From: JAWPMT01 sp965267435
GTDB lineage: Bacteria; Bacteroidota; Bacteroidia; Cytophagales; Cyclobacteriaceae
Length of the DNA stretch: 64,000 bases
Direction: 5' to 3'
Assembly: GCA_965267435.1 (NCBI GenBank)
Contig: OZ253960.1
Location: 6,324,001 to 6,388,000 of the forward strand
In this document: in pieces, positions 35,247 to 42,830 of the stretch
Layout: each line of letters opens with the position of its first letter
How positions within the stretch are numbered: position 1 is the first letter of the stretch
Translations under genes and position numbers: made by a program
Notes under the pieces: model-generated
Databases searched by the model: none
What the model saw: the letters and a program-made list of their open reading frames with translations, nothing else
What the model was told of the DNA's origin: nothing

Positions 35247-36023
35247 CTAATAGAGGGACATGTCGAATTTGCGCCGATATTTCTTGGTTAACTCATGAGC
35301 ATCACCCATGATTTGGAAGAAGGCAATGGACGCTCGTCGCGGCAAATCACCTGCATAGTTTTTGTTCATCATGACCGCTTGTATCAACCGGTCAATACCC
35401 TGGTCATGATGGCCTGATATAAAAAAGTCTTTCGCCTGGTGTAGTGCCTCATTTACACTGAGATCTTCCTTGTGGTCGTAAGTCAGTAGCTCGGCCATGT
35501 CCTTCAAGGACTGGGCGGTGGCGTGTTCCTTGTCTGCTGGTGTGATGGACTCTACGAGCGTTTTACTCTCTTCGGGGTTCGCCCATAAGATGAGTTTGGC
35601 AAGTGCCATGAACCCCGCTTTAAAGTCATCGTTGCTCCTGACAAACTCACGAAGCTTGTCAAAGTCCTGTTGGTTCGTGGCTTCTGATACCAGGGTTTCT
35701 AAGGTGCCCAGTCGCTCATCAGGAATGTGCTCATCCAACCATTTGGCGATTTGATGTTTGGGGATAGCTCCGGTAAATCGTGCGAGTTCGACACCATTGT
35801 GGAATAGTCGCACGTCTGGAATGCCTCGAATGCCGTATTTCTGACTCACCTCCGGGTTTTCGTCCACATTTACTTTGACAAGCCGCCAGGTCTCTTGTTC
35901 TTGCTCTAACTCCTCCAGCGCCGGACCGATAACTTTACATGGTCCGCACCAAGGCGCCCAAAAGTCTACCAAGACCGGTATGTTACGACTTGGTTGAATG
36001 ACCTCCTGTTCGAAATCCATCAT
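35247..36023 (-). CDS. CnoX/YbbN-like thioredoxin with TPR tail
   Basis: 258 residues. The thioredoxin domain (1-110) has the active site FWAPWCGPCK with Cys26 and Cys29, and the cis-proline segment GIRGIPDVRLF. The remaining part is helical, with LVSEATNQQDFDKLREFV and MAELLTYDHKEDLSVNEAL, as in the C-terminal TPR-like domain of YbbN/CnoX. In Escherichia coli CnoX hands substrates to chaperonin; unlike that protein this one keeps a CGPC motif, so it should be redox-active. No signal peptide is present. The minus-strand neighbour upstream ends in a terminator at 36112. Confidence 0.88.
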   Translation of the reverse strand: MMDFEQEVIQPSRNIPVLVDFWAPWCGPCKVIGPALEELEQEQETWRLVKVNVDENPEVSQKYGIRGIPDVRLFHNGVELARFTGAIPKHQIAKWLDEHIPDERLGTLETLVSEATNQQDFDKLREFVRSNDDFKAGFMALAKLILWANPEESKTLVESITPADKEHATAQSLKDMAELLTYDHKEDLSVNEALHQAKDFFISGHHDQGIDRLIQAVMMNKNYAGDLPRRASIAFFQIMGDAHELTKKYRRKFDMSLY

Positions 36024-36111
36024 GCTCTAAAACTTCTCCATGCGCTAACAACAAATAGCTTTCAATATGTTCCCTCAAATCCACCAATGATGAAAGGAAA
36101 TATCCAGCGAC

Positions 36112-36145
36112 AAAAATAAAAAAGCCATCTCGGATGAGATGGCTC
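36112..36145 (-). terminator. Rho-independent terminator (minus strand)
   Basis: Stem AGCCATCTC with GAGATGGCT around a 4-nt loop, read on the minus strand into a U-rich tail (A-rich on the plus strand at 36112-36122). It closes the lipoprotein gene at 36166-36693 before the CnoX-like gene. Confidence 0.9.
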
Positions 36146-36165
36146 AGGGTGCGGGATTGAGCGGT

Positions 36166-36693
36166 TCATTGGTTGGTTTCAGTAGCCGCTGTCTTTATAG
36201 TCTTTGTGGTTCCAGGCGGGGAAATGGTGAAGCTGACCATGAGGGCATCCCCCGCAATCCCCGCGCCGTTCAGGCCAGAGTAGGGGATAGCCGAGAGTTC
36301 GTATTCACCAGCGGGCCAGCTCATAGAGAAGAGCTCGCCAGACTCGGCACCAGCGACGGCATAGGGTGCTTCATTGATGGTTTGTACTATATGCCCGTTG
36401 AGGATGAAGACGATGCTACCTATCTGGCCCGTAGTAGGGGTGGCAGTGATGGTCAGGTTGCGTAGGATTTCCTCACTCAAGTGTATCTTGTCACCATCCT
36501 CCAGGTGGCCGATGGGTTTTCTCAGTTTTGTCTCTACCAATGTCAATGCGGCAATGCTTGCCTGCAATTCTTTGGAGTCGACTTGCGCGGTCTCTTTTGG
36601 GATGGCACAAGCCAGAAAGATGGCAGACAACAGTACCACTCCGATACTTGTTGTTGTGCCCGCCGAAGGCGATTGTCTTGTGGTGCGTCTCAT
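36166..36693 (-). CDS. Predicted lipoprotein with an Ig-like fold
   Basis: 175 residues. A basic N-terminus precedes a hydrophobic stretch ending IFLACAIP, a plausible lipobox. The following LSEEILRNLTITATPTTGQ, IGSIVFILNGHIVQTINEAPYAV and SWPAGEYELSAIPYS read as beta-strands of a bacterial Ig-like domain, with the VFxLNGxxV and APYxV motifs common in Bacteroidota adhesin-like or cell-surface proteins. Function is unknown. It is divergent from the sigma-factor operon, and three 21-bp-spaced repeats lie in the shared intergenic region at 36805-36853. Confidence 0.65.
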   Translation of the reverse strand: MRRTTRQSPSAGTTTSIGVVLLSAIFLACAIPKETAQVDSKELQASIAALTLVETKLRKPIGHLEDGDKIHLSEEILRNLTITATPTTGQIGSIVFILNGHIVQTINEAPYAVAGAESGELFSMSWPAGEYELSAIPYSGLNGAGIAGDALMVSFTISPPGTTKTIKTAATETNQ

Positions 36694-37006
36694 GTTCAGT
36701 ATAGTTTCAATCAGTGCCTTTCGACACGCTTTAACGGTTGTTTTTGACTGGTTCTATAACTGGAGAGAGCAGGTAGGACCATTCTCGCAGGTGATAATTT
36801 CACGCTGAACGGGAATTATCCTATACTGAACGTGAAGATAACGTGTGTGAACGTGCCGACCAAGGATATTTGCAGAAAAATAACGTTTCGTGCAAGCTAT
36901 CGGGGAACAAGGTGGAAGAGGTGATGTCGTCCAGATGCCTTTCATACAGATCTCAGCTCATCTTAGCCAACCATTCCGCGGTTTGCATGGTATAGAAGAT
37001 GGTCCC
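36694..37006. other. Divergent intergenic region (313 bp) carrying direct repeats
   Basis: No credible ORF. It separates the lipoprotein gene (minus) from the sigma-factor gene (plus) and holds the repeat array annotated at 36805-36853. An alternative in-frame ATG for the sigma factor at 36890 is judged too far upstream. Confidence 0.5.
36805..36853. promoter_or_regulatory. Candidate operator: three TGAACG repeats at exact 21-bp spacing
   Basis: CTGAACGGG (36805), CTGAACGTG (36826) and GTGAACGTG (36847) share TGAACG, with start-to-start distances of 21 and 21 bp, two helical turns. Read on the other strand they give CGTTCA, close to the GTT-centred recognition unit of LytTR regulators. They sit midway between two divergent genes, about 150 bp from each start codon. 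Confidence 0.55.
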
Positions 37007-37552
37007 ATGAATACCCACGAGCAAATAGAATCGACCTTGCGAGGCTGCCTTGCCAATGACAGGGCCTGTCAAAGGGCTCTGTATGAGCGCTTTTATGGGT
37101 ATGGGATGAGTATTGGGTTGCGATACAGCAACAATGAAGATGATGCAGTGACGATTTTGAATGATGGGTTTATGAAGGCATTTAAACATTTGAAAAACTT
37201 CGACATTACCAAACCTTTCAAGCCGTGGTTTCGGCGCATTCTTGTCAATACTGCCATCGATCACTACAATAGAAAGCTACGGGAGCCTTACACCACGGAT
37301 ATCAATGACGTTCATGAGGCAGATCGCGACCAGGACATACTGAGTGGCATCAACTATGAAGAAATTTTGGAGTTGATGCGTCGACTCCCACCTAGCTACA
37401 GGATGGTGTTTAACCTACACATTGTGGAGGGTTATAGCCATGAGGAAATCGCTGAGAAATTGGGGGTTTCCACTGGTACTACGAAATCAAATTTGTTTAA
37501 AGCGAAAAAGAAAATGCAGGAGATGCTCGAAGAGCATTTCACGGTAAGCTGA
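37007..37552 (+). CDS. ECF-type RNA polymerase sigma factor (pair 1)
   Basis: 181 residues from the ATG at 37007. Region 2 (about 15-85) has ALYERFYGYGMSIGLRYSNN and ILNDGFMKAFKHLKNFD with a PWFRRILVNTAIDHYNR region 2.4; region 4 has RRLPPSYRMVFNLHIVEGYSHEEIAEKLGVSTGTTKSNL, the -35-recognising helix-turn-helix. It is an ECF sigma of the kind expanded in Bacteroidota. The next gene begins inside its stop codon (TGATG at 37550-37554), so they are translationally coupled, as with sigma/anti-sigma pairs. A direct-repeat array lies about 150 bp upstream. Confidence 0.93.
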   Translation: MNTHEQIESTLRGCLANDRACQRALYERFYGYGMSIGLRYSNNEDDAVTILNDGFMKAFKHLKNFDITKPFKPWFRRILVNTAIDHYNRKLREPYTTDINDVHEADRDQDILSGINYEEILELMRRLPPSYRMVFNLHIVEGYSHEEIAEKLGVSTGTTKSNLFKAKKKMQEMLEEHFTVS

Positions 37553-38853
37553 TGGCCGAGCAAAGCAACAATATCGAAGAGTTTTTCAAGCGGTTTTCCG
37601 AGACCTATCCTGCTAAGATAGAGTTCAACGAAGCGCATTGGAAGCGCATGGAGTCCATGCTCGATGAGGAATTGCCTTTCACGCCATCTGCAGGAGGAGA
37701 ACAGAAGCCTTTTCCTTTGGCGCCGGTATTGACGATCCTGGTTCTCATCCTCATTTTCTTGGGAGTGATGATTAGCTCGTTCCCTGGAGAAGAAGCTCCC
37801 TTGCCAGCAGAATCCAGCCAGCCAGTTGAAGCCAACGAGTCACCACGGGAGAATGCGAAGGTAACTGAAGAGGGATCTGCAGTGCCTCCTGTTTCCGGCG
37901 GAACGCTCAACGATGGTGCTGCGCAGGTTCCTCCCGTGAAGTCGGAGCGAGCATTGGCTGGTGATGAGCAGAATCCGGAGGAAGCCGGGGCGTACCTGGT
38001 GACAAATGAAGAGGCCCTCGAAGCAGAGCCATCCGGGGGTGCTTTTGGCGCCGACCGAGATCGATCTGATGCACCAATCGCAACGGTTGGGCTGGCAGTC
38101 GATGATGATCTATCAAAACGTGTAACGAGTAGTCGCGAGTATGGGGAAGGACCAATTCTGCAGGGCTTGCTTCCTCCTACCCCAGGTCAGGTGGCACCCG
38201 GGGATCATAGCGTCTCGCCTGTCGTTGTAGAAGACTTTCCTGTGAAGGAACATGTGGCTTTTCCTCGAATCTCTGTGGCAGTGGGAGTATCGCCAGATCT
38301 TAGCAGTAATCAAATCGGCACCTACAATCGAACAGGGAGCGCATTTGGCGGCATCTTCGAGTACCGCTTTAGTCGACGATGGAGCGTGGAGGTCGGTGTA
38401 CTATCAGCCAAGAAGAAATATGCTGTTGATGGCGAGGATTACTCACCGAAGGAAGGTTTTTGGGAAAATACTACCCAGGGGCAAGTACCTAATACGATAG
38501 ATGCAGATTGCTGGGTAATTGATCTGCCGGTCAATGTGCGATACCGGGTATTGCAGAATGAGTCTTCGACACTCTCGGCGTCGGTAGGTCTGTCTAGCTA
38601 CCTAATGATGTCAGAGGATTACTATTATACATTGGGCTATGGTTCTGATGGATGGGGGAGCGGCCATGAAAATGACCACTTCTTCGGCGCAGCCAATATC
38701 CAACTGCACTATGAGAAAAGAATAGGGGAGCTCCATGCATTTGAGGTGGCACCTTTTGTGAAGTTGCCCCTGACAGGATATGGCCATGGTGACATCAAGT
38801 TCCACTCCACCGGTATTCTTCTCAGTTTCAAGCGCTATCTTCTTTGGAAATAG
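37552..38853 (+). CDS. Trans-envelope protein: cytoplasmic N-terminus, one TM helix, C-terminal beta-barrel (pair 1)
   Basis: 433 residues. Residues 1-56 are cytoplasmic with a short motif AHWKRMESMLDEEL; a single strong transmembrane helix spans about 57-77 (VLTILVLILIFLGVMI). A long acidic, proline/glycine-rich linker (80-235) precedes a C-terminal beta-rich domain with AFGGIFEYRFSRRWSVEVGV, SASVGLSSYLMMS and a last strand GILLSFKRYLLWK, typical of the outer-membrane beta-barrel-like domains. Start overlaps the sigma-factor stop by 1 bp. By position it could act as anti-sigma, but no known anti-sigma domain is seen. Confidence 0.72.
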   Translation: MAEQSNNIEEFFKRFSETYPAKIEFNEAHWKRMESMLDEELPFTPSAGGEQKPFPLAPVLTILVLILIFLGVMISSFPGEEAPLPAESSQPVEANESPRENAKVTEEGSAVPPVSGGTLNDGAAQVPPVKSERALAGDEQNPEEAGAYLVTNEEALEAEPSGGAFGADRDRSDAPIATVGLAVDDDLSKRVTSSREYGEGPILQGLLPPTPGQVAPGDHSVSPVVVEDFPVKEHVAFPRISVAVGVSPDLSSNQIGTYNRTGSAFGGIFEYRFSRRWSVEVGVLSAKKKYAVDGEDYSPKEGFWENTTQGQVPNTIDADCWVIDLPVNVRYRVLQNESSTLSASVGLSSYLMMSEDYYYTLGYGSDGWGSGHENDHFFGAANIQLHYEKRIGELHAFEVAPFVKLPLTGYGHGDIKFHSTGILLSFKRYLLWK

Positions 38854-38982
38854 GCACTATCCGTTTTTAGCCTTATTCCGGCTCTGAAGCCCTTTTTACC
38901 TGCTCACTACCGGATTTTCATAATTAGTGCAGCGTAGTTGGTATATTGGCCTCAGATCTTTTCAACAAAACTAAGGCTATAC

Positions 38983-39174
38983 ATGAGGACGATCACTAAG
39001 GAGATGCTTGATCTGGAGTGCGAAGAAGCCGCACTGGTGGAGGAGTGTCGCAAAAATATGATCAGAAATATTCAACGCGCAGTGATGCGCTCTGAAGCAC
39101 CCCCAAAAAGAATTTCCAAGCTACTCTCTATGAAGTGGTACCTCGAGAACGACGTTAAGGTGAAAACCAGTTGA
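38983..39174 (+). CDS. Small protein of unknown function
   Basis: 63 residues from the ATG at 38983 (the frame also opens at a GTG-like codon upstream at 38938). It is charged and probably helical (MLDLECEEAALVEECRKNM, then AVMRSEAPPKRISKLLSMKWYL). No homologous family is recognised. A near-consensus promoter element TATATTGG lies at about 38942, and a strong terminator follows at 39210, which supports a real, monocistronic small gene. Confidence 0.5.
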   Translation: MRTITKEMLDLECEEAALVEECRKNMIRNIQRAVMRSEAPPKRISKLLSMKWYLENDVKVKTS

Positions 39175-39209
39175 GATACAACGACTAAATAGATACCTAT
39201 TATTGATAG

Positions 39210-39237
39210 ACCGGTCACTTAAGACCGGTTTTTTTTT
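39210..39237 (+). terminator. Rho-independent terminator
   Basis: Perfect 7-bp stem ACCGGTC with GACCGGT, 6-nt loop, then nine T residues; 36 bp after the stop codon of the small gene at 38983-39174. Confidence 0.92.
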
Positions 39238-39316
39238 GCCCTCCGCGATCGATTCACCTGTCACTTCTTACTCAGCACGGAAAGAATTCTGAACCTTTTC
39301 GATAGCTACGGAGTCA

Positions 39317-39324
39317 TATTTTTG
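39317..39324 (+). promoter_or_regulatory. Bacteroidota -7 element before the GbsR/MarR gene
   Basis: TATTTTTG is an exact match to TAnnTTTG and lies 36 bp upstream of the ATG at 39360. A -33 element is imperfect (TTTT at 39296, 17 bp upstream). Confidence 0.5.
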
Positions 39325-39359
39325 AATATCGATTTTTTCAGAAATTACAGAAACTTTGT

Positions 39360-39872
39360 ATGATTACATCTGTGAATTTTCAAGAGGCCAAGGAGACACT
39401 TATAGAAGCATGGGGAACGCTAGGTAGCAGTTGGGGTATCAACAAGGCCATGGCGAAAATTCATATTTTGCTACTCATATCTCCTGATCCGTTGTCAACG
39501 GAAGAAATCATGGAGGAGCTCAATATTTCACGTGGAAACGCCAACCTCAATATCAGAGCGTTGATTGATTGGGGGTTGGTACATAAAAAACTTGTGCCAG
39601 GAGAGCGGAAGGAGTATTTCTATCCAATCAAGGACATGTGGGAACTGATGAGAATTGTGGCGACAGAGCGTAGAAAGAGGGAGATACAGCCAGTGACGAA
39701 GGTACTTGAGGAGGTGTCCAAGATACAGGCAGGAGGTGATCCAAAAAAGGAGGAGTTTCTAAAGGCAGTAGAAGGGATGAAAGGACTGGTTGATAACTGT
39801 AATATGGCTGTGGACCAGCTAGTGAAGGTTCAAAAGAACAGGTTTTTGAAAGCGCTTCTTTCTCTAAAATAA
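39360..39872 (+). CDS. GbsR/MarR-family transcriptional regulator
   Basis: 170 residues. The winged-helix region is recognisable: INKAMAKIHILLLISPDPLS, EEIMEELNISRGNANLNIRALIDWGLV (recognition helix) and the wing VPGERKEYFYPIKDMW. The C-terminal helices with EVSKIQAGGDPKKEEFLKAV look like the dimerisation part. Members in this family respond to osmolytes, metals or drugs; the ligand is unknown here. The next gene, an ECF sigma factor, follows 86 bp later with its own strong promoter, so this regulator could act on it. Confidence 0.9.
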   Translation: MITSVNFQEAKETLIEAWGTLGSSWGINKAMAKIHILLLISPDPLSTEEIMEELNISRGNANLNIRALIDWGLVHKKLVPGERKEYFYPIKDMWELMRIVATERRKREIQPVTKVLEEVSKIQAGGDPKKEEFLKAVEGMKGLVDNCNMAVDQLVKVQKNRFLKALLSLK

Positions 39873-39898
39873 TTTTTTTATTAGAATTTTCAGAAATA

Positions 39899-39929
39899 TT
39901 TGAAAGTTCGAAAACAATTAGTAGTTTTG
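39899..39929 (+). promoter_or_regulatory. Consensus Bacteroidota promoter of the orphan sigma factor
   Basis: TTTG at 39899-39902 and TAGTTTTG at 39922-39929, an exact TAnnTTTG, are separated by 19 bp, the optimal spacing for the Bacteroidota housekeeping sigma factor. The expected transcript starts about 23 bp before the ATG at 39959. Confidence 0.75.
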
Positions 39930-39958
39930 ATTGTTCAATAAGAAAAACGGGGAATATC

Positions 39959-40468
39959 ATGTCAGAAGTAGAATTCGGAACAGCAATAAACAGTTACTCA
40001 AAGCCGCTCTATGGATTTGCCATGAAACTCACGAAGGATCGTGATGATGCAAATGATCTCATGCAGGAGACATTCATTAAGGCATACACGAACAAGGATA
40101 AATTCAAAGAGGGTACAAATTTGAATGCCTGGCTATTTACAATAATGCGCAATTCGTTCATTACGCAGTATCAAAAGGCAGTAAGGCAAAAGACCTATGT
40201 AGATAATTCTGAAGACTTGCATCTGTTGAATAATAGTTCAAGTGTTTCTGACAACGATGGTGAGCACAGCTTGCGTGTGAAAGAGATCAACGAAAGAATA
40301 GACCGTTTGCCTCTAAAATATAGAGAACCTTTTGTCATGTACACACGAGGTTTCAAGTACATAGAAATTGCCGAGCGGCTACAAATTCCTTTGGGCACGG
40401 TGAAAAATAGAATTCATGTCGCAAGGCACGAATTACAGTCATTCTTTATGGGTATTTACAAGAATTAA
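39959..40468 (+). CDS. ECF-type RNA polymerase sigma factor without adjacent anti-sigma
   Basis: 169 residues. Region 2: PLYGFAMKLTKDRDDANDLMQETFIKAY, NAWLFTIMRNSFITQYQK; region 4: IDRLPLKYREPFVMYTRGFKYIEIAERLQIPLGTVKNRIHVAR. The linker is serine/asparagine-rich. It resembles the housekeeping-like ECF group common in Cytophagales, which often has no linked anti-sigma gene. A clear promoter precedes it (39899-39929) and a terminator follows (40508-40532), so it is expressed alone. AT content is visibly higher than in the flanking genes. Confidence 0.93.
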   Translation: MSEVEFGTAINSYSKPLYGFAMKLTKDRDDANDLMQETFIKAYTNKDKFKEGTNLNAWLFTIMRNSFITQYQKAVRQKTYVDNSEDLHLLNNSSSVSDNDGEHSLRVKEINERIDRLPLKYREPFVMYTRGFKYIEIAERLQIPLGTVKNRIHVARHELQSFFMGIYKN

Positions 40469-40507
40469 TAGTGGGTTAAGTTAGTTGGGTTTGTGAAGTG
40501 AGGTAAG

Positions 40508-40532
40508 AACCGGGAAATGTCCCGGTTTTTTT
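40508..40532 (+). terminator. Rho-independent terminator after the orphan sigma factor
   Basis: Stem AACCGGGA with TCCCGGTT (8 bp), 4-nt loop, followed by seven T residues at 40526-40532. Confidence 0.92.
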
Positions 40533-40576
40533 ATGGCGCATAACCTAAGTGATGATTTATATCATCTCTAGTTGGA

Positions 40577-40615
40577 AATACAAACGTTTGTATTCTTTTT
40601 ATATTTATATAATTG
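40577..40615 (+). promoter_or_regulatory. 18-bp perfect palindrome overlapping the -33 box of a promoter
   Basis: AATACAAACGTTTGTATT at 40577-40594 is a perfect palindrome. Its right half contains TTTG at 40587-40590, and TATAATTG at 40608-40615 (one mismatch to TAnnTTTG) follows after 17 bp. A repressor dimer on the palindrome would cover the -33 box of the promoter for the 40646 gene. Confidence 0.6.
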
Positions 40616-40645
40616 GAGAAGATGTATAACTAACAGAGGGGCGCT

Positions 40646-40867
40646 ATGGACACAAGACAAAGAGACACCATCACAGTGAGGAATCGATTCAGCCGTGAGT
40701 TGTATTCTATCGAATTTCATGATTATCAAAAGATTACTGACCTCATTCATTTGTATCATGAAAACATCTACAACCTGCCAGATTATGAGGAGATCAGGGC
40801 TGTTCCGCTCGATCGTCGCAAAGGGGGAAGTTGTCTTCTGAAGGTGAATGAAATAGTATTCGTATAA
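40646..40867 (+). CDS. Small protein of unknown function under a palindromic operator
   Basis: 73 residues, no recognised family, no signal peptide. Mixed alpha/beta composition with SRELYSIEFHDYQKITDLIHL, then YEEIRAVPLDRRKGGSCLLK. An AGAGGGG stretch a few bases before the ATG is a rare Shine-Dalgarno-like site here. Its promoter carries an 18-bp palindrome (40577). It is convergent with the polymerase IV gene, with the two stops 20 bp apart. Confidence 0.55.
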   Translation: MDTRQRDTITVRNRFSRELYSIEFHDYQKITDLIHLYHENIYNLPDYEEIRAVPLDRRKGGSCLLKVNEIVFV

Positions 40868-40886
40868 TATTTCTCGAAATCGTTAA

Positions 40887-42095
40887 TTAAGCTCTTCGAT
40901 GTGCGGGTATCCATGGAGGTTCGCCGTTGAATGGGTTCATGCCGCCAATATGACTTGAGCCAATGGCCACTGCTCGTTTCACTGCGTCCTGACCAAATCT
41001 TTTTCGTATGTGATCCATAGCTTGGTAGAGATTGCACATCTCCTCGGTATCATCCAGCAGCGAGATTTGATGACCTCCTTCGACGATACCACCGTATCGG
41101 ACACCAATCAGGCGGATGAGCAGCCTTCTATCGTAGAGTCTCTCGAAAAGGTCTTTGGCTACCTCTATGAGCGTGTGGTCATTGGAGGTATAAGTGATGC
41201 GCTTTTGTTTGGAAAAGACCGTCAGGTCCGCATATCTCAACCTTACTGTAACGGTAGATGTGAGTTTGTTGCCATTTCGCAACTGCATGGCAAGATTCTC
41301 GGCCATCGCGATCACTAGACTTCGGATCTTTTCTACATCTATGGTGTCCTTTTCAAAGGTGCGTTCGAGTCCTATAGACTTTCGCTCATGGTATTGAATG
41401 ACTGGAGCTGTATCTATCCCCTGGCAGCGATTCCAGATCGTTTTACCATTCTCTCCAAATGAGGCATGCATAAACCGTTTGGGCATTTCCTGGATAGTTT
41501 TGACATGCTGGGCTCCCATATCTCTCAATTTGTAAAATGTTTCAGGTCCTACACCTGGGATTTCTCTGACCAGGAGGGGACTTAGAAACTGTTTTTCTGT
41601 ACCCTTATCTATAGTAATGAATCCGTTAGGCTTTGCTTGGCCGGTCCCCACTTTGGCAACCACTTTGTTGACGGAGATTCCCATGGATATAGGTAGCCCC
41701 ACCTCCTTAGTGATCCTTTTGCGTAGTTCCCTGGCCCATTGTACGGTCCCAAAAAACCGATCCATGCCTGTCATATCTATATAAAACTCATCGAAGGATG
41801 ATTTTTCGTACAATGGTGATTCTTCTTTGATGATCTCAGTTACAGCCTTTGAATACTTTCCATAGATTCCACTGTTTCCTCTGATAACCACCGCTTCAGG
41901 ACACAATTGCTTGGCCAATCTCATTGACATGTTCCCATGTATGCCAAACTTTCTGGCCTCATAGCTGCAAGTAGATACAATCCCTCTCCCAGACGTCCCA
42001 CCAATAATCACTGGCCTGCCATTCAATTTGGGATTGAGCAATCGCTCGCATGACACAAAAAAAGTATCAAGGTCTAAGTGGATAATAGTCCTCAT
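40887..42095 (-). CDS. dinB: DNA polymerase IV (Y-family translesion polymerase)
   Basis: 402 residues from the ATG at 42095; the longer frame to 42203 adds a hydrophobic 36-residue tail that polymerases lack. Catalytic Asp8 is in HLDLDTFFVSCERLLNP, and the second active-site block is SFDEFYIDMTG. A GREIPGVGP-like helix-hairpin-helix (REIPGVGPETFYKL) and little-finger domain follow. A clamp-binding motif QISLL occurs near residue 350, and the C-terminus ends with NPFNGEPPW as in other Bacteroidota homologues. It copies damaged DNA; SOS control is likely but no LexA box is recognised upstream. Confidence 0.93.
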   Translation of the reverse strand: MRTIIHLDLDTFFVSCERLLNPKLNGRPVIIGGTSGRGIVSTCSYEARKFGIHGNMSMRLAKQLCPEAVVIRGNSGIYGKYSKAVTEIIKEESPLYEKSSFDEFYIDMTGMDRFFGTVQWARELRKRITKEVGLPISMGISVNKVVAKVGTGQAKPNGFITIDKGTEKQFLSPLLVREIPGVGPETFYKLRDMGAQHVKTIQEMPKRFMHASFGENGKTIWNRCQGIDTAPVIQYHERKSIGLERTFEKDTIDVEKIRSLVIAMAENLAMQLRNGNKLTSTVTVRLRYADLTVFSKQKRITYTSNDHTLIEVAKDLFERLYDRRLLIRLIGVRYGGIVEGGHQISLLDDTEEMCNLYQAMDHIRKRFGQDAVKRAVAIGSSHIGGMNPFNGEPPWIPAHRRA

Positions 42096-42296
42096 ATATA
42101 CTAATATAAATAGCAATTTAATGAATATTACTAACAATATTAGTTTATTAACTAGCCTTCTGAAACAGTAATTATGGAATACTGATGCGGCAATTGTTCC
42201 CACTTAACGGGTATATCACTGGCTCATAAATAGTAACGTTCCGCGTATGCTTTAATTACCAATTACCGATACTTCCTCCCAATTATCGATGAAAAA

Positions 42297-42599
42297 ATGC
42301 TACTCATCTTAAAATCTTCCGGCTCGCTACCGCATAATTCTACCTTAGACATGTCATTAAAGATTAAATGTCTACTTGAAACAGCGATGAAGAAGATCAT
42401 ATATTATGATTTGTCTCAGGCTACATTCAAATTGGTGAAAATTCAACAGGATGATATCGCCTCTTATGAGGAAAGTCACCCTAACTACATTTTGATTGAC
42501 TTCCCTGAGACTGACTTGAAAAAGGTCAAATTAACTAATGTGATAAACAAGCTTAATAAACATTTAAAAGAGGCGAGTATGGCCTACTCGCTGAATTGA
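42297..42599 (+). CDS. Small protein of unknown function
   Basis: Up to 100 residues from the ATG at 42297; in-frame Met codons at 42351 and 42387 are also plausible starts, the last giving MKKIIYYDLSQATFKLVKIQ. It is lysine-rich, with a C-terminal helix VKLTNVINKLNKHLKEASM. No family is recognised. AT-rich codons match the surrounding AT-rich tract. The next terminator is 138 bp downstream (42737) and may or may not belong to it. Confidence 0.4.
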   Translation: MLLILKSSGSLPHNSTLDMSLKIKCLLETAMKKIIYYDLSQATFKLVKIQQDDIASYEESHPNYILIDFPETDLKKVKLTNVINKLNKHLKEASMAYSLN

Positions 42600-42772
42600 A
42601 TTCGCTAATTATCGGCCAACACTAATACTTGCCCTGACTACCGCTTTTATACAACCAAGCATAGAGATATCGTTCTCACCGCTTAATATACGTTGCTATC
42701 CATTCTGGGCGTAATGCTTGGAATACTTGCTTTACTGATCTCCTGGAGTCTTCTCCTGGAGATCTTTTTTTT
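42600..42772 (+). ncRNA. Possible short transcript ending in a strong terminator
   Basis: This stretch has no credible ORF yet ends in a terminator at 42737-42772 that has no obvious coding partner except the 42297 gene 138 bp upstream. It may be the 3' untranslated region of that gene or a small RNA. No promoter of good quality is seen inside it. Confidence 0.25.
42737..42772 (+). terminator. Rho-independent terminator
   Basis: Stem GATCTCCTGGAG with CTCCTGGAGATC: 12 positions with a single T-T mismatch, a 4-nt loop, and eight T residues. It falls inside an ORF of 86 codons (42693-42953), which argues that this ORF is not translated. Confidence 0.92.
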
Positions 42773-42830
42773 GATTGGCGCTTGTAGGCAACGTTCATTC
42801 CTTGTTTTTCCCCGTTCAGCCATCAATATG

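Noticed and set aside
42127..42145. ACTAA-N5-TTAGT inverted repeat upstream of dinB as an SOS box
   Set aside because: Arms of five A/T-rich bases are expected by chance in this AT-rich stretch and do not match a known LexA site.
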